Shown here piece by piece: positions 8,361 to 17,397 of a stretch of DNA of 64,000 nucleotides. The notes beneath the pieces were generated by a model. That model was not told the DNA's origin. It worked only from the letters and a program-made list of their open reading frames with translations, and made no database searches. The stretch comes from Fermentimonas sp. (GTDB lineage Bacteria; Bacteroidota; Bacteroidia; Bacteroidales; Dysgonomonadaceae), in assembly GCA_028709385.1 (NCBI GenBank), contig JAQVXD010000006.1, forward strand, positions 1 to 64,000, in the 5' to 3' direction. Position numbers and translations under genes: made by a program. The stretch's first letter is position 1; each line of letters opens with the position of its first letter.

Positions 8361-10154
8361 CTACATCCTTTCCGGAACATCAATACCAAACAGTGCCATA
8401 CCTTTTTTTATGGTAAGAGCCACATTCTTTGATAGAATAAGCCGGAAGTCACGCAGCCCGCTATTTTCCTCACGCAGTATTGTAAAGTCGTGATAGAACT
8501 GATTATACTCTTTTGCAAGATCATATATGTAATTAGCTATAAGAGACACGTTATACTCTGTGCCTGCCTGTTTCACAACATGGTCAAATTCGCTGAGTAA
8601 TTGAACGAGACCCTCCTCTTTGTCTGACAGCGGGATTGTGCTGTTAAGGTTTTCGGGTATTTCTATTCCAAGTGCTTCTGCTTTTCTGATAACCGACTTA
8701 ATACGAGCGTGAGTATATTGAATAAAAGGGCCGGTATTCCCGTTGAAATCTATAGACTCCTTAGGGTTGAAAGTCATGTTTTTCTTTGGATCCACCTTCA
8801 AAATAAAATACTTTAAAGCACCCAGTCCCACCATACGTGAAATAGCTTCTGCTTCTTCAGGTGTGGCATCATCGAGTTTACCAAGCTCCTGTGATGTTTC
8901 ATGGGCAGTTTCTATCATTTCTGCCATCAGATCATCTGCATCTACAACAGTACCTTCACGGGATTTCATTTTACCTTCGGGCAGTTCAACCATTCCGTAA
9001 GAAAAGTGAACCAATCCTTTACCAAATTCGAAACCAAGTATATCAAGAAGTATTGAGAGAACCTGAAAATGATAATTCTGCTCGTTACCCACCACATAAA
9101 TCATCGTGTCGATAGGGTAATCGTCGAAACGAAGTTTGGCAGTACCGATATCCTGAGTCATATAAACCGAAGTACCGTCTGCACGGAGTAGCAGCTTGTG
9201 GTCCAAGCCATAAGGGGTTAGATCTGCCCACACAGAGCCATCCTCTTTCTGATAGAAGAGACCCTCTTTTAATCCACGGAGAACCTCATCTTTTCCGGGA
9301 AGGTAAGTCTGTGATTCGAAATAAATCTTATCAAATGATACACCCATCTGTTGGTATGTTTCATCGAAACCGGCATATACCCAATTATTCATCATCCTCC
9401 AGAGATCGACAGTTTCAGTATCATTTGCTTCCCATTTTCTAAGAAGTTCACGAGCCTCCTCCATCAGTACCGATTTCTCTTCAGCCTCCTCTTTGGAAAA
9501 ACCTTTTACCTGCAATTCTGCAATCTCTTTTTTATATTGCTGGTCGAACATCACGTAATAATCCCCAATCAGATGATCGCCCTTTTTCCCAGAAGATTCA
9601 GGAGTCTCACCATTTCCCCATTTCTGCCATGCCAGCATAGACTTGCAGATATGTATACCACGGTCATTAACAATATTAGTTTTAACAACACGCTTACCGT
9701 TTGCCTTAAGCACCTCGCTAAGTGCATGACCAAGCAGGTTGTTTCTTACATGCCCAAGGTGCAAAGGCTTATTTGTATTAGGTGAAGAGTACTCTACCAT
9801 GAATAGCGGCGAGTCGTCGGTAACAGGAGTAAAACCGAAATCTGTATCTGAATTAATGTTCTCAAGCAATTCCACCCAAACAACAGGAGCAATGCTAAGA
9901 TTAAGGAATCCTTTTATTACATTGAATTCTGAAATAACGGATGATTGTTCCGACAAGTATTTACCAATCTCTTCAGCAGTCTCCTCAGGTTTTTTCTTTG
10001 AAATCTTAAGAAGAGGAAATGTAACAAGGGTGTAATGTCCCTTGAACTCTTTTTTGGTTTTCTGCAGAGTTATTTGAGATTCCTCAATATCTGCGTTGTA
10101 TAGTTTCTTGATTGCACCTATAATGGCTTCCTGAAGGAGATGTTCGATGTTCAT
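8361..10154 (-). CDS. argS: Arginyl-tRNA synthetase
   Basis: Charges tRNA-Arg with arginine; a class I aminoacyl-tRNA synthetase of the cytoplasm. The HIGH signature appears as HLGH in SSPNTNKPLHLGHVRNN, and the KMSKS-like loop as GKMKSREG. An N-terminal additional domain (about 1-110) precedes the catalytic core, and a DALR anticodon-binding domain ends the protein in FGIDVPERM, typical of ArgS. I chose the ATG at 10154 (MNIEHLL) over a TTG seven codons upstream, because the promoter box at 10181-10188 would put the transcript start at about the TTG. Length of about 597 residues matches Bacteroidota ArgS. A single gene downstream of tcdA. Confidence 0.97.
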   Translation of the reverse strand: MNIEHLLQEAIIGAIKKLYNADIEESQITLQKTKKEFKGHYTLVTFPLLKISKKKPEETAEEIGKYLSEQSSVISEFNVIKGFLNLSIAPVVWVELLENINSDTDFGFTPVTDDSPLFMVEYSSPNTNKPLHLGHVRNNLLGHALSEVLKANGKRVVKTNIVNDRGIHICKSMLAWQKWGNGETPESSGKKGDHLIGDYYVMFDQQYKKEIAELQVKGFSKEEAEEKSVLMEEARELLRKWEANDTETVDLWRMMNNWVYAGFDETYQQMGVSFDKIYFESQTYLPGKDEVLRGLKEGLFYQKEDGSVWADLTPYGLDHKLLLRADGTSVYMTQDIGTAKLRFDDYPIDTMIYVVGNEQNYHFQVLSILLDILGFEFGKGLVHFSYGMVELPEGKMKSREGTVVDADDLMAEMIETAHETSQELGKLDDATPEEAEAISRMVGLGALKYFILKVDPKKNMTFNPKESIDFNGNTGPFIQYTHARIKSVIRKAEALGIEIPENLNSTIPLSDKEEGLVQLLSEFDHVVKQAGTEYNVSLIANYIYDLAKEYNQFYHDFTILREENSGLRDFRLILSKNVALTIKKGMALFGIDVPERM

Positions 10155-10180
10155 AATGTTGTTTTTGCTTACCAATCGCG

Positions 10181-10188
10181 CAAAGTTA
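10181..10188 (-). promoter_or_regulatory. Promoter -7 box for argS
   Basis: The minus strand reads TAACTTTG (TAnnTTTG). The expected transcript start near 10174 leaves about 20 bases of leader before the ATG at 10154 and rules against the upstream TTG start. The box lies only 9 bases beyond the tcdA stop. Confidence 0.6.
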
Positions 10189-10196
10189 AGAATTTT

Positions 10197-10991
10197 TTAT
10201 GGAGTTACAGTTAAACTGTTTTCTAAATGGGCGTTAGCAAATTTTATGCTGGTTTTATCTATAATATCCTGAATTACCAGTCCGGAAAGAGTGAATCCGA
10301 ATACTGCCGTTACCTGCACCATTGTTCCGTTGGTTCGTGCTTTCCTGAAACTGCCATTCTCATCTGCATTAATCAATGCATTTTCACCCCTGTTTTTCTG
10401 AATCTCTTCACTATAAACGCACAAAACAGGCTTTACTGTTTTCTCTCCTTTTTTCATTTTTTCTCTGAGTGCTGCAGCCAGTTTGCAACCCCTGACTTTC
10501 CAAAACTCAGCTACTTTGATTTTCTGAGGATCCAGTTTTAGTCCTGCTCCCATTGAGGAGAACGTCACAGCATCTGTTTTTGAGGCTGTAACAAGTAGGT
10601 GAACCTTATTAGAGAGAGAATCGATGGCGTCGATAATATAGTCGAACTCTTCAAGATGAAACGAATCGGAAGATTCTGAATCATAAATTTCGGGTATTGC
10701 AGTAATAACAGCAAATGGATTGATTTCTTGAAGTCGCTTTTTCAGCACATCCACCTTCAGTTCGCCGATTGTGTTTGAAGTTGCCGGAAGCTGGCGATTG
10801 ATATTAGCCACTGCCACACGGTCAGAATCCACAATAGTGAGATCCATAATCCCGCTTCTGATAAGTCCCTCAGCACACCAGCTGCCGACTCCGCCCACGC
10901 CAAACAGTATGACTTTTTTTGAAGCTATCTGTTGCATAGCCTCAGAACCTATCAACAGTTCGGTGCGTGCAAAAAGTTCGTTGTACTCCAT
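10197..10991 (-). CDS. tcdA: tRNA threonylcarbamoyladenosine dehydratase (TcdA/CsdL)
   Basis: An E1-like, ATP-dependent enzyme that cyclises the N6-threonylcarbamoyl group on A37 of ANN-decoding tRNAs to the hydantoin form. The ThiF/MoeB-type nucleotide-binding loop is GVGGVGSW, followed by DSDRVAVANINRQ, the standard adenylation region, and YIIDAIDSLSNKV. The family marker KVRGCKLAA lies in the second half. The open frame extends 18 codons further upstream (to 11045), but the ATG at 10991 (MEYNELFARTELL) matches the family start, and the promoter box at 11009-11016 lies between the two. A tsaE gene for the same modification pathway is in the window at 30.5 kb. Confidence 0.92.
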   Translation of the reverse strand: MEYNELFARTELLIGSEAMQQIASKKVILFGVGGVGSWCAEGLIRSGIMDLTIVDSDRVAVANINRQLPATSNTIGELKVDVLKKRLQEINPFAVITAIPEIYDSESSDSFHLEEFDYIIDAIDSLSNKVHLLVTASKTDAVTFSSMGAGLKLDPQKIKVAEFWKVRGCKLAAALREKMKKGEKTVKPVLCVYSEEIQKNRGENALINADENGSFRKARTNGTMVQVTAVFGFTLSGLVIQDIIDKTSIKFANAHLENSLTVTP

Positions 10992-11008
10992 AATTTGGTA
11001 ATAAACTG

Positions 11009-11016
11009 CAAAATTA
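11009..11016 (-). promoter_or_regulatory. Promoter -7 box for tcdA
   Basis: The minus strand reads TAATTTTG (TAnnTTTG), about 18 bases before the chosen ATG at 10991. It sits inside the longer open frame, which supports the shorter start. Confidence 0.5.
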
Positions 11017-11031
11017 ATACCTATCAGGCAT

Positions 11032-11062
11032 AAAAAAAAGCACATCCCGGTAAGAATGTGCT
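11032..11062 (-). terminator. Intrinsic terminator of the rubrerythrin gene
   Basis: A perfect 7-bp stem (AGCACAT / ATGTGCT) with a 10-base loop, followed on the minus strand by eight T residues. It lies 26 bases after the rubrerythrin stop codon. Confidence 0.85.
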
Positions 11063-11087
11063 CTTAATATCAATATCTCACAAACGA

Positions 11088-11666
11088 TTAATAATATTTA
11101 TCGTTTTTAGGTTCGAAATATGCCTGATCGTGAAGGCAGGTAGGACATTTTTTTGGTGCCTTTTTGCTTGTAATCACATAACCGCAATTACGGCACTGCC
11201 ATTCTATCTCCTCCTCACGTTCGAATACTGTACCGTCAGTTACTCGTTTAAGAAGTTTGTTATACTGCTCTTCGTGTATTGCTTCAGCTTTTGCAACCAT
11301 CCGGTACATAGTGGCGATCTCTTTGAATCCCTCTTCTTCTGCTATGTCGGCAAACTTTGGATACATATCAGTCCATTCTTCATTTTCTCCTTCTGCTGCA
11401 GCTTTAAGATTCTCTGCTGTAGTTCCGATAACACCTGCAGGAAATGAGGCTGTGATCTCTACCATGCCGCCTTCCAGGTACTTAAACATTCTTTTTGCAT
11501 GCTCCTGTTCCTGATTGGCAGTCTCCTGGAAAATAGCTGCAATTTGTTCATAACCCTCTTTCTTAGCCTGTTTTGCAAAATAGGTGTAACGCATGCGTGC
11601 CTGCGATTCCCCTGCGAAAGAATTCATGAGGTTTTTTTCGGTCTGTGTTCCTTTTAAACTTTTCAT
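11088..11666 (-). CDS. rbr: Rubrerythrin
   Basis: A non-haem iron protein that reduces hydrogen peroxide in anaerobes and microaerophiles, protecting the cytoplasm from oxidative stress. The N-terminal ferritin-like four-helix domain carries the diiron ligands in [25 protein letters not shown] and [11 protein letters not shown]. The last 40 residues form a rubredoxin-like FeS4 domain with two C-x2-C pairs (CRNC and CPTC). At 192 residues it is the classic two-domain form. A single gene with its own terminator; a TATTTTTG box lies 119 bases upstream. It fits an anaerobic lifestyle for the host. Confidence 0.97.
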   Translation of the reverse strand: MKSLKGTQTEKNLMNSFAGESQARMRYTYFAKQAKKEGYEQIAAIFQETANQEQEHAKRMFKYLEGGMVEITASFPAGVIGTTAENLKAAAEGENEEWTDMYPKFADIAEEEGFKEIATMYRMVAKAEAIHEEQYNKLLKRVTDGTVFEREEEIEWQCRNCGYVITSKKAPKKCPTCLHDQAYFEPKNDKYY

Positions 11667-11784
11667 ATTTGTATTTTATTATTTGTTATAAAGTTCACTT
11701 CATAGTTTTTAATGGTCGGAAGTTGAATTAAATAATGCCTTGATTAATTAGTGATTAATATTGCTAAGCATTAAATTATCAGCA

Positions 11785-11792
11785 CAAAAATA
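11785..11792 (-). promoter_or_regulatory. Possible promoter -7 box for rubrerythrin
   Basis: TATTTTTG on the minus strand fits TAnnTTTG but would give a leader of roughly 110 bases. The region is very AT-rich, so a chance match is possible. Confidence 0.3.
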
Positions 11793-11850
11793 ATAATTTA
11801 AAAACTTATATAAAAATTAGTTGATTCACCGTCAGTAATTTGGAATGATT

Positions 11851-13725
11851 CTAAATCTCACTAAGTTCAAGCCAGCGCATGGTTTTTTCATCAATCAGAT
11901 TCAGTAATTCTGTCAGGCGGTTCGACTTGCTCAACAACTCCTCATTATTTAATTTTCCTGATGAAATCTCCTCACTTATAATATCCTTCTCAGCCTCCAG
12001 ATCTTCTATTTCTTTCTCAAGAGACTCAAATTCGCGTTTTTCCTTAAAGGTTAGTTTAGTCTTGACTTCATCTTTTTTCCTGTTGTCAGTCAGCTCAGAG
12101 TCAGTTCTTACTGTTTTGCTCTCCTCAACCAGCTTCTTGTCTTTCTCTGTTTTCCACTCCCGGTATTGAGTATAGTTTCCCGGGAAATTCTGTATGTTTG
12201 CATTACCATGAAATACAAGAAGATGGTCCACCACCTTATCCATAAAATATCTGTCGTGAGAAATAACAATCAGACACCCCTTGAACGAGGCAAGGTACTC
12301 CTCCAGAATATTCAATGTGATAATATCCAGGTCGTTTGTAGGCTCATCAAGAACCAGGAAATTGGGGTTGGTGATTAGTACAGTACAAAGGTAAAGACGC
12401 CTTTTTTCTCCACCACTCAGTTTATAAACATAATTGTGCTGTTTCTCCGGCGGAAACATAAAGTGCTGAAGAAACTGAGAGGCTGTAAGTCGCCTGCCAT
12501 CACCCTGGTCAATTACATCAGCAATATCCGTAACCACATCAATTACTTTTTTCTGTTCATCAAATTGGAGACCGTCCTGACTATAATATCCAAAATTAAC
12601 TGTTTCTCCTATTTCGAAACATCCCTCATCAGGTTTTTCAACACCCAGTAACATCTTTATAAAAGTGGATTTGCCGGTGCCGTTTTTACCAACGATACCC
12701 ATTTTCTCATATCTGGTGAAGTGATAGTTAAAATCTTTAGTTATCTTAACATCATCAAAACTCTTAGTCACATGCTTTGCCTCGAAGATCTTTTTCCCGA
12801 TATATGAACCTTTTGAGTTAAGCTGAACATTCTTTTCTTCACGCCTGTTTTTGGCCTTCTCCTCCAATGAGTAAAAAGCATCAATTCTGGATTTTGATTT
12901 GGTGCCCCTTGCCTTAGGCTGGCGTCTCATCCAGTCAAGTTCTTTCCTCATAAGATTCTGAGCTCGTGATACCTCAACATTCTGTGTTAAAATACGCTCT
13001 TCCCGTTTTTCAAGGTAATATGAGTAGTTTCCTTTGTAGGAGTAAACCTGCTTATCGTCAATTTCAATGATCTGTGAACATACACGATCAAGAAAATATC
13101 TGTCATGGGTTACCATTAACAAACTGATGTTGCTTCTTGAGAGATACTCTTCCAGCCATTCAACCATTTCCAGGTCGAGGTGGTTTGTAGGCTCATCAAG
13201 AATAACCAGCTCAGGCTCACTGATAAGCACGTTAGCCAAAGCAACACGTTTTACCTGACCGCCAGACAGCTCACCTATTTTCTGATGGAAATTGAATATC
13301 TTTAATTGAGATAAAATATTTTTTATCCTCTGTTCATAATCCCAGGCATTATGCAGATCCATTTCAGCCAGTATGTGAGAAAGATCATTCTGATTTCCGG
13401 AGGAAATGATATCCTCATACCTTGCAATCAGTTTAACAATATCATTGTCCGCACTGAAACAAGCTTCCAGCACAGTTAACTCGGGATTAAATTCGGGCGA
13501 CTGCTCAAGATAATCCATCCTGATATCATTACGAAATACAACTCTGCCGTTATCATAAGGTTCCTTGCCAGATATAATATTCAGTAAAGTTGTTTTACCC
13601 GAACCGTTTGCAGCAATCAGTCCTATCTTATCTCCCTCAGCTATTCCGAAAGAGATATCCTTGAAAAGTAAAAGATCACCAAAGCTTTTTGTAAGAGAAT
13701 CTATTTGCAGTAATGGGTTGGGCAT
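11851..13725 (-). CDS. ABC-F family ATPase (Uup-like)
   Basis: A soluble twin-ATPase protein of the ABC-F class, which acts on ribosomes or nucleic acid rather than transport. Two nucleotide-binding domains are clear: Walker A AANGSGKTT with signature LSGGQVKR and Walker B LVILDEPTNHLD in the first, and GKNGTGKST, LSGGEKRR and FLVLDEPTNDLD in the second. The linker between them and a charged coiled-coil C-terminal domain (about 540-625, ending in a Leu/Glu-rich helix pair) match Uup. No membrane segment is present. The ATG at 13725 (MPNPLLQID) is preferred to one ten codons earlier because a promoter box lies at 13745-13752. It could be Uup itself or another housekeeping ABC-F; a resistance function is not indicated. 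Confidence 0.92.
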   Translation of the reverse strand: MPNPLLQIDSLTKSFGDLLLFKDISFGIAEGDKIGLIAANGSGKTTLLNIISGKEPYDNGRVVFRNDIRMDYLEQSPEFNPELTVLEACFSADNDIVKLIARYEDIISSGNQNDLSHILAEMDLHNAWDYEQRIKNILSQLKIFNFHQKIGELSGGQVKRVALANVLISEPELVILDEPTNHLDLEMVEWLEEYLSRSNISLLMVTHDRYFLDRVCSQIIEIDDKQVYSYKGNYSYYLEKREERILTQNVEVSRAQNLMRKELDWMRRQPKARGTKSKSRIDAFYSLEEKAKNRREEKNVQLNSKGSYIGKKIFEAKHVTKSFDDVKITKDFNYHFTRYEKMGIVGKNGTGKSTFIKMLLGVEKPDEGCFEIGETVNFGYYSQDGLQFDEQKKVIDVVTDIADVIDQGDGRRLTASQFLQHFMFPPEKQHNYVYKLSGGEKRRLYLCTVLITNPNFLVLDEPTNDLDIITLNILEEYLASFKGCLIVISHDRYFMDKVVDHLLVFHGNANIQNFPGNYTQYREWKTEKDKKLVEESKTVRTDSELTDNRKKDEVKTKLTFKEKREFESLEKEIEDLEAEKDIISEEISSGKLNNEELLSKSNRLTELLNLIDEKTMRWLELSEI

Positions 13726-13744
13726 ATATGTCAGAGTTAGAGTG

Positions 13745-13752
13745 CAAAAATA
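13745..13752 (-). promoter_or_regulatory. Promoter -7 box for the ABC-F gene
   Basis: TATTTTTG on the minus strand, 20 bases before the ATG at 13725. It overlaps the region of the alternative upstream start, so it favours the shorter protein. It also lies only about 10 bases beyond the stop of the preceding gene. Confidence 0.5.
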
Positions 13753-13762
13753 CAAAAAACCT

Positions 13763-15829
13763 TCATAACCTCCATCTTAAGTATGTGAAGATATCTGTTC
13801 TGCTATTCCCGTTTATCTGTTCTGTGCCGGAACCTATAACATCCCGGTTGAAGTAATTTGTATAACCCGCTTTTGCAGAGAATGTAAGATGTGATGTGAT
13901 TTCAAATTTAGCTGAGAGAGCCAGTCTGATTCCTTTTCCGTAGAAAGAAGGCATATAGAATGTACTTAATAAATTCCTTTCGTATGAGTAAAGCCGTGCA
14001 TTATAAGTATCAGTATTAAACCACGCGAGATAAGCATCTCCCTTTATTCGTCTTTCTCCTCTGTATCCGATGTTTTGGGAGATCATAATTCCTTTTTCAT
14101 CAGGCTGGTAACTGGCATTATATCGGGCAAAATCTACTGTTGACCGCAAATTCCAGCCACTTTCATATTCATGGTTATACCTTAAACGGATTTTATTAGT
14201 TGTATAGGGTAATACAGATTTATTCTCTTGTCCCGGGTGATCCAGATTTTTCTCTTTCATTTTAAACTTATACCGTGCCTCAAGATAAGATAGCGGAGAG
14301 AGAGTATAAGTTCCTCTAAAGTAGAAATCTGTTGCTTTAGAAGGTCCGTCAACTCCATACTTTTTCCACGGGAATCGGGCGAAATCCAGATAAGTATTTA
14401 CCATGAACCGTTTGAATGGTTTGAATGCAGCACCCATAAAGAGTCCGTTTTCATTCTGTATTCTGCTGCCTTCTGAAAAGGCTTGTGCGTGCAGTGCGTT
14501 GTATGTGACAGGGTAGTGCCTGTGAAGCAGTGTGAAGGAAGCTTCCGTATTTGGACGATATTGTACTGAGTTCAGCGTCGCAACAGCACCATTTTTAGCA
14601 ACAGCCGTCTCCCCTGCAAAAATAAAACCCGGCAGCTGATATGAATAATCTATGCTGGCATTAAAGTTTTCAGTGCCCCTTAAGTAATAGGCATTATAAT
14701 CACGCATAGAAGGGTTAAATATTCTGCTGTACTTGTGATATAATCCGCTTATCCCTGCCTGAAAGCGGTTTTTGCGGAAGTTGATATTTGCGCCTGTAAC
14801 TTCTTCTCTGCTATTCTTTTTCTTTTCTATCTCAGATTTTGTGCGATGCAATCCATCTACTTTAAAAGAGGTGATATGACCTTCATCAGAAAGATTTGCA
14901 TCGATTTTCTTATTGGAATAAAATGCAGTTAAGGATAAATTTCCAAAATCAAATACTGCAGCACCTCCCCTGAAGAAGTTGCTCTCCGCTGTTGAGAAAT
15001 GACGTTTAGGTGACAGTGTACGTTTGGCAATATTGTCAATCCCCCAGGATTTACTTCCCGAGAAATCGTTATTTAAGATTAGTCCCTGTCCGAATGAAAG
15101 ACGATAGTCTCCCAGTGCCAGAGTTCTTAATTTTCCGACATCCCTTATTATAAGATGCACCCCGTAATGGTCATATCCTTTTGTATAATATGGTTTAAGA
15201 AACGGCTCGCCTGCATCCTTTTCAGCTGTTATTCCTGCCTCAATTTTATCATTATACTTTAAAGAATACCGGAGTGATGTATAAAAATTTTCTCCCTGGT
15301 ATTTACGATTAGGATAACGTTCGAGGATACTGTCTGTGAATTCACCGTACCCCGCCCGGGGAGTGAGGGTTTTGTCAAAACGTAACTGCACTTCATGCCG
15401 TCCGTACTTTACTGAGTTTTTTATCTTTTTAATATCAGGGACTTCAGTTTTATCTTTTTCAATATCTCCCACGTAAAAAAAAGGTATAATTAACCGGACA
15501 GTATTATAATTAAGATAAGGCACGTTGCGCAACTCATAAACTGTCATTAATGGCCTGTTTACTTTTAGAAACTGAATGATTGAAGTAACTTCATCTGACG
15601 AAAGAAGAGGGAAGCGTTCAAGTTGTTCCTGAGAGACTTCGTTCAGATTCATCGGATTGTTTTCAAGATATAGCAACTCTTCATACATATTGTCAATGTC
15701 AACAGGGTTAACCTGCTCTTCCTCGTTGAGTTGCATTACATATTCGCGCCAGTTGCCATTTTGAGCACAGATATCACATGTGAGGCCAAAAATAAGGTAA
15801 CAAATACACGCGCAGTATTTGGTTTTCAT
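13763..15829 (-). CDS. Exported helix-hairpin-helix protein with outer-membrane beta-barrel character
   Basis: A conserved Bacteroidota-type protein of unknown function. A signal peptide ends near DICAQ (about residue 23). Residues about 45-135 form ComEA-like helix-hairpin-helix repeats (MNLNEVSQEQLERFPLL and LRNVPYLNYNTVRLI). From about residue 150 to the end the sequence is a series of short alternating aromatic strands (for example YTLSPLSYLEARYKFKM) finishing in YLRWRL, as outer-membrane barrels do. ComEA-type domains bind DNA in transformation systems, so DNA handling at the envelope is conceivable, but nothing in the neighbourhood supports it directly. It is divergent from the mltF-like gene, with back-to-back promoter boxes in the 67-base gap before that gene's open frame. 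Confidence 0.75.
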   Translation of the reverse strand: MKTKYCACICYLIFGLTCDICAQNGNWREYVMQLNEEEQVNPVDIDNMYEELLYLENNPMNLNEVSQEQLERFPLLSSDEVTSIIQFLKVNRPLMTVYELRNVPYLNYNTVRLIIPFFYVGDIEKDKTEVPDIKKIKNSVKYGRHEVQLRFDKTLTPRAGYGEFTDSILERYPNRKYQGENFYTSLRYSLKYNDKIEAGITAEKDAGEPFLKPYYTKGYDHYGVHLIIRDVGKLRTLALGDYRLSFGQGLILNNDFSGSKSWGIDNIAKRTLSPKRHFSTAESNFFRGGAAVFDFGNLSLTAFYSNKKIDANLSDEGHITSFKVDGLHRTKSEIEKKKNSREEVTGANINFRKNRFQAGISGLYHKYSRIFNPSMRDYNAYYLRGTENFNASIDYSYQLPGFIFAGETAVAKNGAVATLNSVQYRPNTEASFTLLHRHYPVTYNALHAQAFSEGSRIQNENGLFMGAAFKPFKRFMVNTYLDFARFPWKKYGVDGPSKATDFYFRGTYTLSPLSYLEARYKFKMKEKNLDHPGQENKSVLPYTTNKIRLRYNHEYESGWNLRSTVDFARYNASYQPDEKGIMISQNIGYRGERRIKGDAYLAWFNTDTYNARLYSYERNLLSTFYMPSFYGKGIRLALSAKFEITSHLTFSAKAGYTNYFNRDVIGSGTEQINGNSRTDIFTYLRWRL

Positions 15830-15848
15830 TTAAATTAATCGATTTTTA

Positions 15849-15856
15849 CAAATATA
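15849..15856 (-). promoter_or_regulatory. Promoter -7 box for the HhH/beta-barrel gene
   Basis: TATATTTG on the minus strand, about 20 bases before the ATG at 15829. Together with 15881-15888 on the other strand it forms a compact divergent promoter. Confidence 0.55.
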
Positions 15857-15880
15857 ATGTTTTTCTCTTTTATTTTCTCC

Positions 15881-15888
15881 TATATTTG
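15881..15888 (+). promoter_or_regulatory. Promoter -7 box for the mltF-like gene
   Basis: TATATTTG on the plus strand. The predicted start near 15895 leaves about 35 bases before the ATG at 15930. An upstream ATG at 15897 would be almost leaderless. Confidence 0.55.
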
Positions 15889-15929
15889 CTTATTATATGG
15901 CTGATAATGCCAAAGTAGATGATTTTGAT

Positions 15930-17318
15930 ATGAATAGAGTAGTATTATTTTCACTGGTTATTGGAGTTTTCTGTCTTTCTTGTGGAAAATGGAGCAAGAA
16001 AGAGGGTTCATATGATTTCCCGCAGATATTACAAGAAGATACACTGCGTGTGTTAACACTTAACACATCAACTTCATATTTTATATATCGAGATCAACCA
16101 ATGGGGTATCATTATGATTTGATTTCTGATTTTTGCAGTCAGCATGGAATTACTCCTCGTATTATTGTAGCTGAGAATGTGGAAGAGATGATTAATATGC
16201 TTCAGAAGGGTGACGGTGATCTAATTGCTTACAATTTACCGGTTACAAACGAGATGAAGGATTCTTTTCTTTATGCCGGATTCAGACAGATATCCCACCA
16301 GGTTTTGGTACAGAGGGTAAGACAGGTTGATTCTATGCTGAGAGATGTTGTGGAGCTTATCGGTAAAGATGTTACTGTGATTGATAATTCAAAGCATTTA
16401 AACAGAATAGAGAATCTGAACAGCGAACTTGGCGGAGGGATTATTATTGACAGGGCTGATGGTGATTCGCTGGTGACTGAAGATCTAATACGTATGGTCT
16501 CGAGAGGTGATGTAGAATACACTATTTCGGATGATGATCTTGCAAAATTTAATCAAACCTATTTCAGAAACATTGATGTTCATCTTCCGATAAGCTTTGA
16601 TCAGAGATCATCCTGGATAGTGAGGAAAGATAGCCCGATACTTGCAGATTCTTTAAATAGCTGGTTTGAAAGAACTAAAGTTGAACCTGCATACCTGAGA
16701 ATAGAAAAACGATATTTTGAAGAGGCTAAGGGATATACAGAAATCAGGCAACTGTCTGTTAACGACAATTTGGATCTGGGGGTTATTTCACCTTATGATG
16801 TATATTTCAGGCGGTATGGTGAACAGACGGGTATTGACTGGCGTTTACTTGCTTCAGTGTCGTATCAGGAGTCAACATTTGACAGCGGGGGCAGCTCATG
16901 GGCAGGAGCTGCCGGATTAATGGGGTTGATGCCTTCTACAGCTGAGTCTTTAGGCGTCGATAGAGAACAGCTCTTTGATCCTGAGTCTAATATTCGTGCA
17001 GGATCGGAGTATCTGAAAAAGCTTTTAGGTGTTTTTAGTCCCATTGATGATTCAAAAGAGCAGCTTAAAATGGCATTAGCAGCCTATAACGGAGGGATTG
17101 GGCATGTCTTTGATGCGAGGGCTCTGGCTGAAAAATATGGTGCTGATCCAGATATTTGGGACGGAAACGTAGAAAGATATATACAACTGAAACGCCTTGA
17201 ACAGTATTACAATGATCCGGTTTGTAAAAATGGTTACTTCAGAGGCGATGAAACCGTGAATTATGTAATTGATGTAGTTGACAGATGGGAGCATTACGTA
17301 ATGAGGGTTAAAGATTAA
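15930..17318 (+). CDS. mltF: Membrane-bound lytic transglycosylase F-like lipoprotein
   Basis: A peptidoglycan-cleaving lytic transglycosylase anchored by a lipid. From the ATG at 15930 the protein opens with a lipoprotein signal (lipobox CLSC about 15-18 residues in). The first part (about 40-260) resembles a family 3 periplasmic solute-binding domain, and the last third is an SLT domain: catalytic Glu in SYQEST, then AAGLMGLMPSTA and LAAYNGG. This order (SBP_bac_3 then SLT) is that of MltF. The open frame begins 11 codons earlier, but the promoter position and lipobox favour 15930. A single gene; the next gene has its own promoter box. Confidence 0.9.
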   Translation: MNRVVLFSLVIGVFCLSCGKWSKKEGSYDFPQILQEDTLRVLTLNTSTSYFIYRDQPMGYHYDLISDFCSQHGITPRIIVAENVEEMINMLQKGDGDLIAYNLPVTNEMKDSFLYAGFRQISHQVLVQRVRQVDSMLRDVVELIGKDVTVIDNSKHLNRIENLNSELGGGIIIDRADGDSLVTEDLIRMVSRGDVEYTISDDDLAKFNQTYFRNIDVHLPISFDQRSSWIVRKDSPILADSLNSWFERTKVEPAYLRIEKRYFEEAKGYTEIRQLSVNDNLDLGVISPYDVYFRRYGEQTGIDWRLLASVSYQESTFDSGGSSWAGAAGLMGLMPSTAESLGVDREQLFDPESNIRAGSEYLKKLLGVFSPIDDSKEQLKMALAAYNGGIGHVFDARALAEKYGADPDIWDGNVERYIQLKRLEQYYNDPVCKNGYFRGDETVNYVIDVVDRWEHYVMRVKD

Positions 17319-17350
17319 ATTTTTCAATTATAGTTAAATGAAAAAATCAT

Positions 17351-17358
17351 TATCTTTG
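17351..17358 (+). promoter_or_regulatory. Promoter -7 box for the GNAT-parE-coaD-ctp operon
   Basis: TATCTTTG matches TAnnTTTG, about 40 bases before the ATG at 17398. No convincing -33 box was seen. Confidence 0.5.
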
Positions 17359-17397
17359 TGTTTGTATCAAAGAGTGTAATCTATAGAAAATTAAGAT

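Noticed and set aside
9351..9785. 144-codon plus-strand open frame
   Set aside because: It lies wholly inside argS on the other strand; its product is low in charged residues and looks like no known protein, so it is a shadow of a real gene.
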